Source: Candidatus Gallitreponema excrementavium (GTDB lineage Bacteria > Spirochaetota > Spirochaetia > Treponematales > Treponemataceae). Taken from it: 58,750 nt of DNA. The stretch covers positions 1 to 58,750 of the forward strand of contig JADIMM010000111.1 of NCBI GenBank assembly GCA_017694795.1, given 5' to 3'. Position numbers and translations under genes: made by a program. The notes below the pieces were generated by a model, which searched no databases, was not told the DNA's origin, and was given only the letters and a program-made list of their open reading frames with translations. Each line of letters starts with the position of its first letter. Positions within the stretch are counted from its first letter, which is position 1. This document shows positions 17,682 through 27,231 of this stretch, piece after piece.

Positions 17682-20042
17682 CTAGTTTAGTTTTACTGAT
17701 TCCAGGGTCTTGCAGGGCAGCATTTCTGTGGATATTTTCCCGTCTTTTACAAAGGCCCTGCATAGAGATTCTCCCTGGGATTCCCCGTAAAGTATGGAAT
17801 CAATAAGGGGTGTGACTATGCTTTCTTCGATAATCCTTTCCACATCCCTGGCCCCGAATTCCCCGTTAAAACACATATCCGTTATCAAATCAAAACACTC
17901 GGAAGAAACTTTAAGTTTTTTGTTTTTTGACTCAAAAACCAGGGAGATTTTTTTGATTTCCCTTTGGACTATCAGTCCTATTGACTCCCTTGATAAGGCT
18001 GTAAATGGAACTACGGCATCAAGCCGGTTGCGGAATTCAGGGGGGAAAATACGCTCTACGGCAGCCTTTAAAGCTGAATCGGAAACTTTCCCTGCTCCGA
18101 ATCCTATGAGGTTTTTTCCTATCTCGTTGGCCCCTGCGTTACTGGTCATTATCAGTATAACATTCCTAAAATCGGCTTTGCGACCCTGTGAATCCGTAAG
18201 GGAGGCATAATCCATAACCTGAAGCAACACATTGTAAATGTCAGAATGGGCTTTTTCTACTTCGTCCAAAAGAAGGACACAATAGGGCTGCCGTCTTATT
18301 GCATCGGTGAGAAGTCCTCCGTTTTCGGAGCCGACATAACCCGGGGGAGCCCCAATTAAACGGCTTACGGTATGTTTTTCCTGGTATTCACTCATGTCAA
18401 ATCTTACGAGAGGAATTCCCATAAGTTGGGAAAGGGTTTTTGCAAGAAGTGTTTTTCCCACTCCTGTAGGCCCTACAAAAAGAAAATTGGAAATGGTTTT
18501 TTCCGGATTCCTGAATCCTGCCCTTGAGCGTTTGATTGAATACAGAACCTTCCTGACGGCTTCCGGCTGCCCGATTACAACAGAGGGAAGCTCTTTTTCA
18601 ATCCTTAAAAGTGCATCCTTTTCCGAAGTGCTGACCTGTTCTTTCGGAACCCTTGCTATTTTTGCTACAATTTCAGATATAAGCTCTTTTGAAACCCGGA
18701 TTGTTCCGGAATCCCCGTTCCTGTCCTTTTCATGGGTTTTTAGAGTTGCCCCGGCTTCATCTATAACATCAATTGCTTTGTCCGGCCAGAATTGGTCCCG
18801 GATGTACTTTCCTGATAAATCAACGGCGTATTCAATACTTTCCTGTGGATAAATTACTTTATGGAAATCTTCATAACGTTTTTTTAAACCTGTAAGAATT
18901 TTAATTGTATCTTCCCTGGAGGGCTCGGATACATCGATTTTTTGAAATCTTCTTTGAAGGGCTCTGTCCTTTTCAATGAATTTGGAATAATCCTGGTATG
19001 TGATTGAACCTATACACCGGATTTTTCCCTCTGCAAGAACAGGTTTAAGAATAGAAGATGCATCCATGGAGTCGGAATCCCCGCTCCCGGCTTTTACAAT
19101 CGTCTGCATCTCGTCAATGTAAAGTACAGGAAACGGTTTTTTTGACAACTCCCTGATAATTGCCAGAAGCCGTTCCTCAAAGTCACCCCTGTATTTTGAC
19201 CCGGCTACAAGAGTTGCCATATCTATTTTATACAGGCTTATTCCGTTAAGTGCAGGAGGAATTTTCCCCTGTGCAATCAAATTCGCCAGTCCGCAGGCTA
19301 TTGCGGTTTTTCCTACCCCCGGCTCCCCTACATGGAGGGGGTTGTTTTTTGTCCTCCGCCCTAATATCTCCAAAGTCCGGTTCAACTCTTTTTCCCGTCC
19401 CAATAGAGGGTCGTATTTTCCGGCCTTTGCTTCTTCCACCATATCAGTAACAAAATTTTCAAAAATGCTTTTACCGGATTCATCGGGGAAATTTTCAGAT
19501 TTTGTGAAATAGGAATCCCGGAAATTCTCATCTCCTAAAGAGTCAAAAGTTCTGTCTTCCATATCAGTTGTAAGGGAAAAAAGATCATTTTCTTCGGCAG
19601 GAACCGTATCTTCTTCCGGAAGGGAATGGCTTACCAAATCCATCAGTTTGAGACGGTTTATACCGGCATTGTAAAGAAAAATGGAACAGCCGTTTTCAAC
19701 TTCGTCCAACATACTGACTAAAACTGCACCGGTTGTAAGAATCTTTTTCCCGCAGGCCTGTACATTGTTTATGGCTCTTGCCAGTATGTTTCTAAACCCC
19801 ACACTGGCTACTGGGTCGGAATTTTTATCCTGTATTTCCGGAATGTAAGTTTTTAGGTATTCTTCCGTATATTCTATTGCAAGGGGAAGATTTACACCTG
19901 CTGCTTTTAAAAGTTCAGAATCATTATTATCCCGCAATACAACCAAAAGTATGTGTTCAGGAGTTATCATTTCGTGCTGATACTCTGCAACCAAATCAAA
20001 GGTGCGGCTTATAACATATCGAAAGTGTTTGGAAATTTCCAT
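17682..20042 (-). CDS. clpA: ATP-dependent Clp protease ATP-binding subunit ClpA
   Basis: Hexameric AAA+ unfoldase that feeds ClpP. About 786 residues. An N-domain (~1-140) binds ClpS. The first AAA+ module has Walker A GEPGVGKT (~239-246) and Walker B VLYIDEM. The second has GPTGVGKT and VLLLDEVEKAHSD, with the ClpP-docking IGF loop (IGKNLIGFGAGK) before FPPEFRNRLDAVVPF. There is no ClpB-type middle coiled coil, which fixes the call as ClpA. The start is set at the ATG 20040-20042; a TTG two codons upstream (20048) is also possible and sits at better spacing from AGGA. It lies 53 bases downstream of clpS. Confidence 0.96.
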   Translation of the reverse strand: MEISKHFRYVISRTFDLVAEYQHEMITPEHILLVVLRDNNDSELLKAAGVNLPLAIEYTEEYLKTYIPEIQDKNSDPVASVGFRNILARAINNVQACGKKILTTGAVLVSMLDEVENGCSIFLYNAGINRLKLMDLVSHSLPEEDTVPAEENDLFSLTTDMEDRTFDSLGDENFRDSYFTKSENFPDESGKSIFENFVTDMVEEAKAGKYDPLLGREKELNRTLEILGRRTKNNPLHVGEPGVGKTAIACGLANLIAQGKIPPALNGISLYKIDMATLVAGSKYRGDFEERLLAIIRELSKKPFPVLYIDEMQTIVKAGSGDSDSMDASSILKPVLAEGKIRCIGSITYQDYSKFIEKDRALQRRFQKIDVSEPSREDTIKILTGLKKRYEDFHKVIYPQESIEYAVDLSGKYIRDQFWPDKAIDVIDEAGATLKTHEKDRNGDSGTIRVSKELISEIVAKIARVPKEQVSTSEKDALLRIEKELPSVVIGQPEAVRKVLYSIKRSRAGFRNPEKTISNFLFVGPTGVGKTLLAKTLSQLMGIPLVRFDMSEYQEKHTVSRLIGAPPGYVGSENGGLLTDAIRRQPYCVLLLDEVEKAHSDIYNVLLQVMDYASLTDSQGRKADFRNVILIMTSNAGANEIGKNLIGFGAGKVSDSALKAAVERIFPPEFRNRLDAVVPFTALSRESIGLIVQREIKKISLVFESKNKKLKVSSECFDLITDMCFNGEFGARDVERIIEESIVTPLIDSILYGESQGESLCRAFVKDGKISTEMLPCKTLESVKLN

Positions 20043-20094
20043 CTGCAAATTCCATCCTGTAAAATCAAAATGAAGTCTATTTTGTGGAGCCGGC

Positions 20095-20394
20095 CTATTG
20101 TTTTTCTAAAAAGCAACGGAGAGGGAAGCCTCTTGACTGGGCAAGGGAATGGACTTGTTCAACATAGGTCTGGGCTATATCCAATGAATAAAGCCCGACG
20201 GTTGCCCTTCCGGAATTGTGAACAGACAGCATTATCGATTCAGCCTCTTTCACCGGCTTATGGAAAACAGAAATAAGAACTGAAACTACGAATTCCTGAG
20301 TCGTATAATCATCATTTAAAAGAATGACTTTAAAAATCTCAGGCTCTGCCAGACGAATTTTTGTTTTAGATTCGTTTTTTGAAACTTGCTCCAT
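20095..20394 (-). CDS. clpS: ClpS adaptor protein
   Basis: 99-residue adaptor that binds N-terminal Leu/Phe/Trp/Tyr residues and delivers N-degron substrates to ClpA. Recognisable core: FKVILLNDDYTTQEFVVSVLISVFHK (the NDDYT segment lines the N-degron pocket), then AESIMLSVHNSGRATVGLYSLDIAQTYVEQ. The usual M-x-V-H helix is present as MLSVHNSG. The extended N-terminal tail (~20 residues) is typical. It is first gene of clpS-clpA-aat. Confidence 0.96.
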   Translation of the reverse strand: MEQVSKNESKTKIRLAEPEIFKVILLNDDYTTQEFVVSVLISVFHKPVKEAESIMLSVHNSGRATVGLYSLDIAQTYVEQVHSLAQSRGFPLRCFLEKQ

Positions 20395-20460
20395 AAAAAT
20401 AACCCTAAGTTAAAAGTTAATTCTTAAAACAGAAAAAAACAACTGAATAAGGATAAAAAT

Positions 20461-21222
20461 TCAACCCTTACGGCAAATTAAAACACAAGATACAGCATTT
20501 TCGTTAAATGGGGAAAACTCAAAGTCACCATAAATCTCAACAGAAGAAAAACCGGCAGAAAAAAGAAGTTCCCGGAATTCCGTGGCGGCATAAAGACGCT
20601 GGACAAAGGTATGGTCAATTCTGGTTCCGTCTGGTTTTATTATTGTCCATTTATTCACCAAACCTTCCCAGGCACCTTCCACGGAATAATCCGTTAAAAC
20701 TGTTAATCCGTTTCTTTCAAACCATTCTCCGGAAATAAAATTTTTTACTGCAATTTCTTTGGAAAGGCACTCCATTATGAACCAGCCGTCTTTTTTCAGG
20801 GAGGCATTTATATTTTTAAGGATGTGCAGGTCTTCTTCCCTGGATTTACAATAACCAAAGGATGTGTAAAGCGAAAGAGCCGTATCAAAGGTGTCAGGCC
20901 TGACAAAATCCCGTAAATCGGCCTTTACAAAATCGATTTTTACCCCTTCGTCCCGGGCAGACTCATCGGCGGCATCAAGATAAGACTGAACCAAATCAAC
21001 CCCGGTAACCTGGCAGCCCAGGAGTGCAATTTCCACCGCGACCCTTCCGGGGCCACATCCGGCGTCCAAAACCTTTGATTTGCTGTTAAGCCCTGCAATT
21101 TTGTTTATTGCCGCTGCCACCCCCGGGGCTTCGGCCCAGCGGGCAGGATCAAACATTACAGGGGCATACTGTTCCCAAAAGGTATCATTTTCAAACCAAT
21201 CTTTGTTTCTTATTGAATCCAT
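20461..21222 (-). CDS. Class I SAM-dependent methyltransferase
   Basis: 253 residues. The SAM-binding motif I is VLDAGCGPGRVAVEIA (about 56-71), acidic strand 2 is VTGVDLVQSYLDAA, and motif II/III has FVKADLRDF and then FDTALSLYTSFGY. The C-terminal half (FIMECLSKEIAVKNF, FVQRLYAATEFRELLFSAGFSSVEIYGDFEFSPF) matches the small-molecule methyltransferase group (Methyltransf_25/11). The substrate is not deducible. A distant relative at 48140-48889 has the same ending (DFEFSPVKKDSV against DFEFSPFNENAV), so the two are probably paralogues. It is upstream of clpS on the same strand, 66 bases apart. Confidence 0.85.
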   Translation of the reverse strand: MDSIRNKDWFENDTFWEQYAPVMFDPARWAEAPGVAAAINKIAGLNSKSKVLDAGCGPGRVAVEIALLGCQVTGVDLVQSYLDAADESARDEGVKIDFVKADLRDFVRPDTFDTALSLYTSFGYCKSREEDLHILKNINASLKKDGWFIMECLSKEIAVKNFISGEWFERNGLTVLTDYSVEGAWEGLVNKWTIIKPDGTRIDHTFVQRLYAATEFRELLFSAGFSSVEIYGDFEFSPFNENAVSCVLICRKG

Positions 21223-21290
21223 ACAACAATTTTAATATAGAAACTTAAAAGGTCAATATGCTCCTGCTCTGTCATTTGCCTTTACAGGGG

Positions 21291-22013
21291 TTAGTTTTCT
21301 TTTTTTTCTTCGATTTCTGCCAAAAGGGATTTTCGGGTTTTGCCTTCGATTCCCCTGTAGGCAAATGTTACCAGGCTTACGATGATTGCTGCAAGAACAG
21401 CTTCCGGAATCCCGTTTGAGAGAATTGACAGGCCGATAACAGTCAGTGGAAGGGCTGCTGTTCCCCCTGAATTTACAAGGGTTGAAATATAAAGGCTGTG
21501 GATTCTCCCCAGAAAAGATTCCCCTATGCCCTGGATTTCTCCGGCTATTTCAACATTTTCCGGCATTGGTGCAAAAAACAGAATAATGTAAAGAATTCCC
21601 AATACCAGGACTGTATGAATCAGGGAAGAAACAAAGGCTGTAAAGGGAACCGAAAATTTGTCGTTAATTTTTGACATCGCCTTATAGATAAGGGCTGCAA
21701 GAAAGGCAAAAACCAGCCTTGGTAGTATGGAAATAAGGGGATTCACGAACAGAAAATCAAAACTTCCCGGTGCAGGTCTTATTGCAGCCATAATAAGGCT
21801 GGAAATTCCGAATACTGCACCTACAATAAGGGCTGAAGTATAACCCTGCAGCACAGCTGCCAGTATTACAGGAATGTGCAGTATTGTCAGGGATGCTCCT
21901 GCAAGCCAGGGTACAAAGCCAAACCCTGAAAGGGTTAATATTACTACTATTGAGCCTAAAGCCGCCGACAAAACAATTTTTCTGATAATTCCGGAATTAG
22001 AATTTTCGGGCAT
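21291..22013 (-). CDS. ECF transporter S component (substrate-binding membrane subunit)
   Basis: 240 residues, six hydrophobic segments, with the N-terminal pattern of vitamin-uptake S-components: RKIVLSAALGSIVVILTL, then ILHIPVILAAVLQGYTSALIVGAVFGISSLI (the xxHIPV/GxxxGxxxG region that docks with EcfT), then PLISILPRLVFAFLAALIY. The ATP-binding and T-subunits are not in the window, so it would share a central ECF module. The cognate vitamin or metal is unknown; I see no convincing riboswitch in the 160-base leader, though GGAGG precedes the ATG. The C-terminus is a charged tail. Confidence 0.82.
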   Translation of the reverse strand: MPENSNSGIIRKIVLSAALGSIVVILTLSGFGFVPWLAGASLTILHIPVILAAVLQGYTSALIVGAVFGISSLIMAAIRPAPGSFDFLFVNPLISILPRLVFAFLAALIYKAMSKINDKFSVPFTAFVSSLIHTVLVLGILYIILFFAPMPENVEIAGEIQGIGESFLGRIHSLYISTLVNSGGTAALPLTVIGLSILSNGIPEAVLAAIIVSLVTFAYRGIEGKTRKSLLAEIEEKKEN

Positions 22014-22174
22014 AAAAAGCCTCCTGTTTTTTTATTTTGGGAGAGTCCCCATGTCCTGAAAATCCTACAATATTTTCCTGTTCTTTGCCATACACCCTGT
22101 AAAATAACCAGGAAACCTTAAAAGGGCAGTTTCAGGGGAATTTATGATTTGTAATTATCTGCAGTGGGCTGGAG

Positions 22175-23071
22175 TCAGATAAAAATTCCGGTAAAAAATT
22201 CAACAATTAAATCCCAGGTTTCTTTTTGAAAAAAATGCAGGTCGGCGTGGTCAGCCCCTTCAACACTGATAAAATCAGCCTTGATTCCTTTCTCCTGCAA
22301 TAAGTCATACATAAGTTTGCTTTGGGAATAGGGGACTATAGAATCTCTTGTTCCGTGAAAAATCAGGAATGGGGGAGCTTCTTTTGTTACATAGTTTACG
22401 GGGCTTGCCGCAGCTGCCAGATCCCTGCAAAGCCTGGCGTTTTTTCCTATAAGCAGGGATTCGGAAGATGATTGCCCGTAAATAAACTCTTCCAGTTCCT
22501 CCTGTCCTGTCTCTGTTTCCGGGCTGTATTCAGAATCCCGGGATTGGACTTCGTCCAATTTTGAAGGCAGATACCAGGTACAGACAGCCTGTACAGCACT
22601 GGAAAATTCCATGTGGTCTCCCTTGTCAAATTCTGTGATTTTGCCTGTTAATCCTGCCATTGCTGCAAGATGCCCGCCGGCAGATTCACCCATAATACCG
22701 AATTTATTTGTGTCGATGTTGTACCTTTTGCTCCTGGATTTTAAAAATCTTATACCTGCCTTTATGTCTTCAAGTTGGGCAGGAAACCGGGCTAAATTAG
22801 AAGTCCTGTATTGGAGACTTGCCACAACAAATCCTTTTGAAGCAAGATAAGATAAATAATAAAGATGGGCTGACTTGTCCATTTGTTTCCAGCCGCCTCC
22901 ACAAATCCAGACAATGCAGGGATAAGGATGTCCGGGATTTTCCGGGTAAATTATGTCCAGTTTTAAATCCATGGAGGTATGTCCAAACCAATCGTCTACC
23001 TGTGCAAAAGTAACATCTGTATCTACCAAATACTGTGGGCTGGTTATTGCCGGTGTTATCCGTTTTTCCAT
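22175..23071 (-). CDS. Alpha/beta-hydrolase, esterase of the BD-FAE/HSL-like group
   Basis: 298 residues, cytoplasmic (no signal peptide). The oxyanion-hole segment is VWICGGGWKQMDK (~54-66), the nucleophile elbow GESAGGHLAA holds S130, and the acid D in FHGTRDSIVPYSQ and the histidine in EGADHADLHFF complete a Ser-Asp-His triad. The fold and motif spacing match carbohydrate O-acetyl/feruloyl esterases and related lipases (family inference); the natural substrate is not shown. It is an isolated gene between the ECF S-component and the first repeat cluster. Confidence 0.88.
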   Translation of the reverse strand: MEKRITPAITSPQYLVDTDVTFAQVDDWFGHTSMDLKLDIIYPENPGHPYPCIVWICGGGWKQMDKSAHLYYLSYLASKGFVVASLQYRTSNLARFPAQLEDIKAGIRFLKSRSKRYNIDTNKFGIMGESAGGHLAAMAGLTGKITEFDKGDHMEFSSAVQAVCTWYLPSKLDEVQSRDSEYSPETETGQEELEEFIYGQSSSESLLIGKNARLCRDLAAAASPVNYVTKEAPPFLIFHGTRDSIVPYSQSKLMYDLLQEKGIKADFISVEGADHADLHFFQKETWDLIVEFFTGIFI

Positions 23072-23285
23072 CTTTTGTATTTTCTCCCAAAAAAATAATT
23101 TTTTTTATTATAAGGGAACAATTAAAGAAAATACAACAAAAAGTTTGTGTTTAAAAAAAATAGAGGTAGCGGAAAAACCATAATACAGAAAACCGGAAGT
23201 CTTAAAAACCATCTTGCAGAATTCAGTGTGGTATAACCATATTTTATCGCCATTTATTTATTTCCCGTTTTAAAGGGCTGGGGAA

Positions 23286-23640
23286 AGAGCCGGAACCAGG
23301 TTTTGAACAGGCAGGAAAGCTCTGCGCCACACAATCAGTACAAGCAAAGCTCTGCGTCACATATTAAGCTCTGTGCTACACAACAACGGCTGGAGGAAGT
23401 GCCGGAACCCTGCTTTGAACAGGCAGGGAAGCTCTGTGCCACACAATCGGGACAAGGGAAGCTCTGTGTCTCAAAACAGCCAGGGAAAAAGCCGGAACCA
23501 GGTTTTGAACAGGCAGAAAAGCTCTGTGTCACACAATCAGGACAAGCAAAGCTCTGCGTCACATATTAAGCTCTGTGCTACACAATCGGGACAGGTGAAG
23601 CTCTGTGTCACAAAAGGGCCGGGGAAAAGGAGGAGGCTGT
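23286..23640 (+). repeat. Repeat cluster A: AGCTCTG(T/C)G motifs inside a duplicated larger unit
   Basis: Nine plus-strand copies of AGCTCTG(T/C)G start at 23318, 23348, 23367, 23430, 23460, 23520, 23550, 23569 and 23599. They lie in a larger repeated block (GCCGGAACC, TTTTGAACAGGCAG, then motif, CACACAATC, motif, CACATATTA, motif) seen at 23288-23392, about 23400-23470, and 23490-23592. The first and last copies are about 200 bases apart and nearly identical over about 100 bases. It lies between the esterase and nuclease genes; no convincing gene is in 23072-23731, and open frames through it are products of the repeat. Confidence 0.9.
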
Positions 23641-23731
23641 TTTGAACAAACAGGACGAAAAACCTTCCGGGGCGGTTGCAGCCTCCAAATAGCGGCAAAA
23701 TCTGCTGACAGAGAACCTTCAATAAGGTAAA

Positions 23732-24643
23732 ATGAATACGGGGTTTTTAATGAAGAAAGGCGTTTTGATTCTGTTCCCGGTTTTCTTTTTTATATTTTCC
23801 GGCATGGGTTTGAATGAAAAGTACACTGTGGATAAACCGGGGGAAGCCGTTCCGGAGCAGTCCGTCCCCGCAGGCTGTCTTGATAAAACCGGGGAGCCCC
23901 CTGTTTTTTGTTCCCCAGATGACTTTGAACCGGGGCTTAAGGAAGATTTTTTCCCCCGGGTGTCATGTCCAGGACAATCCGGAAAAGAAGACCATGAAAT
24001 AATCGTCCATGACGGTTTTTCCCTTTGTTACCGGGAATCCTATGAGCAGGCAGAGTGGGTAGCTTACATCATTACGGCAGATAAGTTGGAAAAAAATGCA
24101 GAAAGGACAAATGATTTTAGAGAGGATTTTCTTGTTTCTACCGGGTCGGCAAGCCCTGGTGATTACAAGTATTCCGGTTATGACCGGGGGCATCTTGCCC
24201 CCGCTGCGGATATGGCTTACAGCACCGAAACAATGTCCCAGTCCTTTTTAATGAGCAATATGAGTCCCCAGGCTCCTGGTTTTAACCGTGGGATTTGGAA
24301 AAATCTTGAGGCCCAGGTAAGGGCTTGGGCGGAGGAATATAACCCTTTGTATGTTGTTACCGGCCCCGTACTGGAAGAAAAAGTTTATCCGGTAATTGGA
24401 GAAAACCAGGTGGCTGTGCCGGAGTATTATTATAAAGTTTTGTACACCCCTGAAACACCGGAGGGCAAACCTGCAATGGCGGCATTTATCATCCCGAATG
24501 AAAGCGTAAAAGACCCTTTTTCTTCGTTTTTGGTTACAGTTGATGAAGTGGAAGAAAAAACCGGGCTGGATTTCTTTTGGGACTTGGAGGATGTAGTGGA
24601 AAACTCTTTGGAATCAGAAATGGCCTTAAACCCATGGTTTTAA
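23732..24643 (+). CDS. DNA/RNA non-specific endonuclease (NucA/EndA family), secreted
   Basis: 303 residues with a signal peptide (MKKGVLILFPVFFFIFSGMG; ATG at 23732 or six codons later at 23750). The beta-beta-alpha-metal nuclease core shows the DRGH motif in GYDRGHLAPAADM (H154 general base), the metal-binding asparagine in SNMSPQAPGFNRGIW, and YVVTGPVL. It is predicted to act in the periplasm or outside the cell on DNA and RNA, for nutrient acquisition or defence. AAGG precedes the first ATG. It directly follows repeat cluster A and is otherwise isolated. Confidence 0.88.
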   Translation: MNTGFLMKKGVLILFPVFFFIFSGMGLNEKYTVDKPGEAVPEQSVPAGCLDKTGEPPVFCSPDDFEPGLKEDFFPRVSCPGQSGKEDHEIIVHDGFSLCYRESYEQAEWVAYIITADKLEKNAERTNDFREDFLVSTGSASPGDYKYSGYDRGHLAPAADMAYSTETMSQSFLMSNMSPQAPGFNRGIWKNLEAQVRAWAEEYNPLYVVTGPVLEEKVYPVIGENQVAVPEYYYKVLYTPETPEGKPAMAAFIIPNESVKDPFSSFLVTVDEVEEKTGLDFFWDLEDVVENSLESEMALNPWF

Positions 24644-24848
24644 ACAACTTAAAAATTACAGCCTGATATTGACATTCTGTTGCCGTATAAAAGCCGGAGT
24701 TTAAAAATATGTTTTTGATTCTTGGGTGTGTTGAACTTTAGGTAAAACAGTTTTTATTATATGGGATTGTAAAAGGTGCAGTTATGGAAAGATAAAATCT
24801 TTTCCCCATTTACAGAGCAGAAAAAGAAACAAATGCCAAAAGGATACA

Positions 24849-26198
24849 ATGATGAATAAAGAACGAAAGGAATTCCTAAAATCAGCTGCATTGCTGGTTG
24901 TTCCTGTAGCAATGCAGAACCTTATAACAACTGCCATAAATTCCCTTGATGTAATTATGTTGGGAAGGGTGAACGAAATTGTTCTGGCAGGTGCATCCCT
25001 GGGAAACCAGGTTTATTTTAATATGAGCCTTTTTTTGTTCGGGATTACTTCCGGGGCGGCTGTTCTTATTGCCCAGTACTGGGGCAAAAAAGACTTGGAT
25101 TCTATAAAGGCGATTTTCGGGCTTGGAATGAAGCTGGGAATTGCAGTCAGCAGCCTCTTTGCCCTGTCTGCTTTCTTCATTCCTGAATTATTGATGAGGA
25201 TTTTTACCGATGATACGGAAATAATCCGGCAGGGGGAAATTTATCTAAGGATAGTGTGTTTTTCTTATCCCTTTACAGCGGTAAATATGATTTACCTGAA
25301 TACAATGCGGAGTATGGAAAAGGTAAAAATTGCAACCCTGGCTTATTCCATTTCTTTTTTTGTAAACTTAATAGCGAACGGAGTTTTAATTTTCGGGCCT
25401 TTAGGTTTTCCGGCCCTTGGGGCAGCAGGAGCTGCCTGGGGGACAGTAATTGCAAGGTTTTCTGAAAGTTTGGTTATTTTATTTTATGACAGAAAAATAA
25501 ACAGGACTTTAAAATTCAGCATTAAATTCCTTGTGAGTAAAAACGGTCTTTTAACAAGGGATTTTTGGAAATATGCTTTGCCCGTTATAATAAATGAACT
25601 TTCGTGGGGAACCGGGATTTCAATGATAACCGGAATTTTGGGCAGGTTGGGAAGTTCTGTTGTCGCCGCAAACGCAGTTGCCCAGGTGGCAAGACAACTT
25701 TCGATGATTATCGGTTTTGGGGTGGCGGCTGCAGCAGCCATTGAAATCGGTAAAAAAATCGGCGAGGGGAACCGGGAAGGAGCAAAAGATTTGGGCAGAA
25801 GGTACGCTGTTTTGAGTGTAATAACCGGCTTTATAGGTGCAGCCGTCATACTCATTGCACTACCTGTAATGCTTAAATTCCTGGTTTTAACCCCGGATGC
25901 TGCAAAATATCTCAAAATGATGATGCTGGTTATGTCTTATTTTGTTATCGGGCAGTCGATAAATTCCTGCTTTGTAGTCGGGATTTTCCGGGCCGGCGGA
26001 GATACAAGATTCGGGCTTTTTTTTGATTTGACCTTTATGTGGGGGATTGCAATCCTCGGAGGCTGGATAGCAGCCTTTGTTTTTCATGCCCCTGTAACAG
26101 TGGTTTATATGATTCTTTTAAGTGACGAAGTCCTTAAAATGCCGGTTGCCTACGGTAGGTACAAGTCTTATAAGTGGCTCAAAAATGTAACCCGCTGA
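24849..26198 (+). CDS. MATE family efflux transporter
   Basis: 449 residues, twelve hydrophobic segments in two homologous halves. The first half opens with LVVPVAMQNLITTAINSLDVIMLGRVNE and contains GITSGAAVLIAQYWGKKD; the second contains NAVAQVARQLSMIIGFGVAAAAAIEIGKKIGEGNREGA. This is the MatE domain pair of Na+/H+-driven multidrug and metabolite exporters (NorM/DinF group). AAAAGGATAC precedes tandem ATGs. A promoter-like TTGAAC with TATTAT lies about 100 bases upstream. The substrate is unknown. Confidence 0.93.
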   Translation: MMNKERKEFLKSAALLVVPVAMQNLITTAINSLDVIMLGRVNEIVLAGASLGNQVYFNMSLFLFGITSGAAVLIAQYWGKKDLDSIKAIFGLGMKLGIAVSSLFALSAFFIPELLMRIFTDDTEIIRQGEIYLRIVCFSYPFTAVNMIYLNTMRSMEKVKIATLAYSISFFVNLIANGVLIFGPLGFPALGAAGAAWGTVIARFSESLVILFYDRKINRTLKFSIKFLVSKNGLLTRDFWKYALPVIINELSWGTGISMITGILGRLGSSVVAANAVAQVARQLSMIIGFGVAAAAAIEIGKKIGEGNREGAKDLGRRYAVLSVITGFIGAAVILIALPVMLKFLVLTPDAAKYLKMMMLVMSYFVIGQSINSCFVVGIFRAGGDTRFGLFFDLTFMWGIAILGGWIAAFVFHAPVTVVYMILLSDEVLKMPVAYGRYKSYKWLKNVTR

Positions 26199-26401
26199 CA
26201 GATTTTAAGGATTTTCATTTTTTTTAAATTGAGCCGGGTGGCTTTTTTGTGATAAAAAAACATTTATCCATTGGCAGGACGGGGAAAGAGAGGTTTTGAT
26301 TGTTTCGGATTAGATCCCTGAATCTGCCATTAAAAGTATAAAAAATATCATACAAAATGTATTAAAAATGTCTAAAATTGCCGTTTTTTTTAATCTGAAC
26401 C

Positions 26402-26430
26402 TTGAAATCATTTATAATTGGATTATATCT
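26402..26430 (+). promoter_or_regulatory. Promoter-like sequence upstream of lipoprotein gene
   Basis: TTGAAA (26402-26407) is followed by 16 bases and TATATC (26424-26429). It is about 200 bases before the lipoprotein start. The implied long leader contains a GGCTGC-GTA-GCAGCC hairpin (about 26503) and a CTGTCT...AGACAG hairpin close to the ribosome site. The rest of 26199-26632 shows no gene. Confidence 0.4.
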
Positions 26431-26632
26431 AGTTTATGACGGAGTTGTTGCAGCGGATTTGAGTTGAATAAACTGTTCCGTGAAACCTCTCCGGAATCCC
26501 GGCTGCGTAGCAGCCTTTGCGGCGGACTTTGATTTTGTCTGTTGTGTAAATCCGGGTTTTTAATTCTGATGCGCACAGGTTGATAACCCGTTTTAAAGAC
26601 TGTCTTTAAGAGACAGATTTTTGGAGGATGAA

Positions 26633-27196
26633 ATGAAAAAATTCTTATTTTTGATTTTGGCAGGAGCCTTGGTTTTTGCCACATTCGGCTGTAAGCAGGC
26701 TACAGACTCTGAACCGGATACCTGGACAGAGATTACCAGTGTTGAAGGTTTTAAAGGTATTAACGGGACATTTAAAGGTTCCGGAAAAATGACAGGATGG
26801 GATTTTGCTGGTACTTCTGATAATACCGAAAATAAAGAAAATCTTGAAGCCATAGAAGTTCCATTTAATTTGACTGTTATATATCCGAATTCAGAAAGCA
26901 AGATGGAATATACTTTTGTACATGAATTGGATAAGTTTGTTGCTGCTATGGTTGCTGCAACCCCTGGGGCTACAGAAGAACAAGTATGGGCTTCTATAAA
27001 GGGAGGCTCTTCCAATTTTTCTGATGGTGCACCATACACAAGAACAGAATCAATGTCAGCAACAGAAGAGGAATTTTTGACAGAAATTACCGGAGAAGCA
27101 CGAACTATGTCTGTTAGGGTAAACCAGGACAAAAACAAATTAGAGGTTAATATGCTTGAACCTTTAGTTGTTACTGTAATCCTGAATAAGCAGTAG
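26633..27196 (+). CDS. Small lipoprotein of unknown function
   Basis: 187 residues from the ATG at 26633, which sits correctly behind GGAGG. The N-terminus MKKFLFLILAGALVFATFGC is a lipoprotein signal with a relaxed spirochaetal lipobox (C20). The mature part is acidic, beta-rich and has no family I recognise. Tandem sequence-related pieces (FKGINGTFKGSGKMTGWDF; SVRVNQDKNKLEV) suggest a small barrel- or lipocalin-like fold (inference). It is a single gene with its own promoter-like region and a strong terminator, so probably an abundant monocistronic lipoprotein. Confidence 0.72.
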   Translation: MKKFLFLILAGALVFATFGCKQATDSEPDTWTEITSVEGFKGINGTFKGSGKMTGWDFAGTSDNTENKENLEAIEVPFNLTVIYPNSESKMEYTFVHELDKFVAAMVAATPGATEEQVWASIKGGSSNFSDGAPYTRTESMSATEEEFLTEITGEARTMSVRVNQDKNKLEVNMLEPLVVTVILNKQ

Positions 27197-27231
27197 TCCT
27201 TCCAAATGATTTAATTCTTTGGGTTGTCTTG

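Noticed and set aside
22014..22174. Riboswitch upstream of the ECF S-component
   Set aside because: No TPP, preQ1, cobalamin or FMN consensus could be recognised by eye in the leader.
23303..23645. Open frames through repeat cluster A (both strands) as small cysteine-containing proteins
   Set aside because: They are translations of the tandem repeat (KLC/AQSF words), with no ribosome sites; the other repeat clusters give similar words in several frames.
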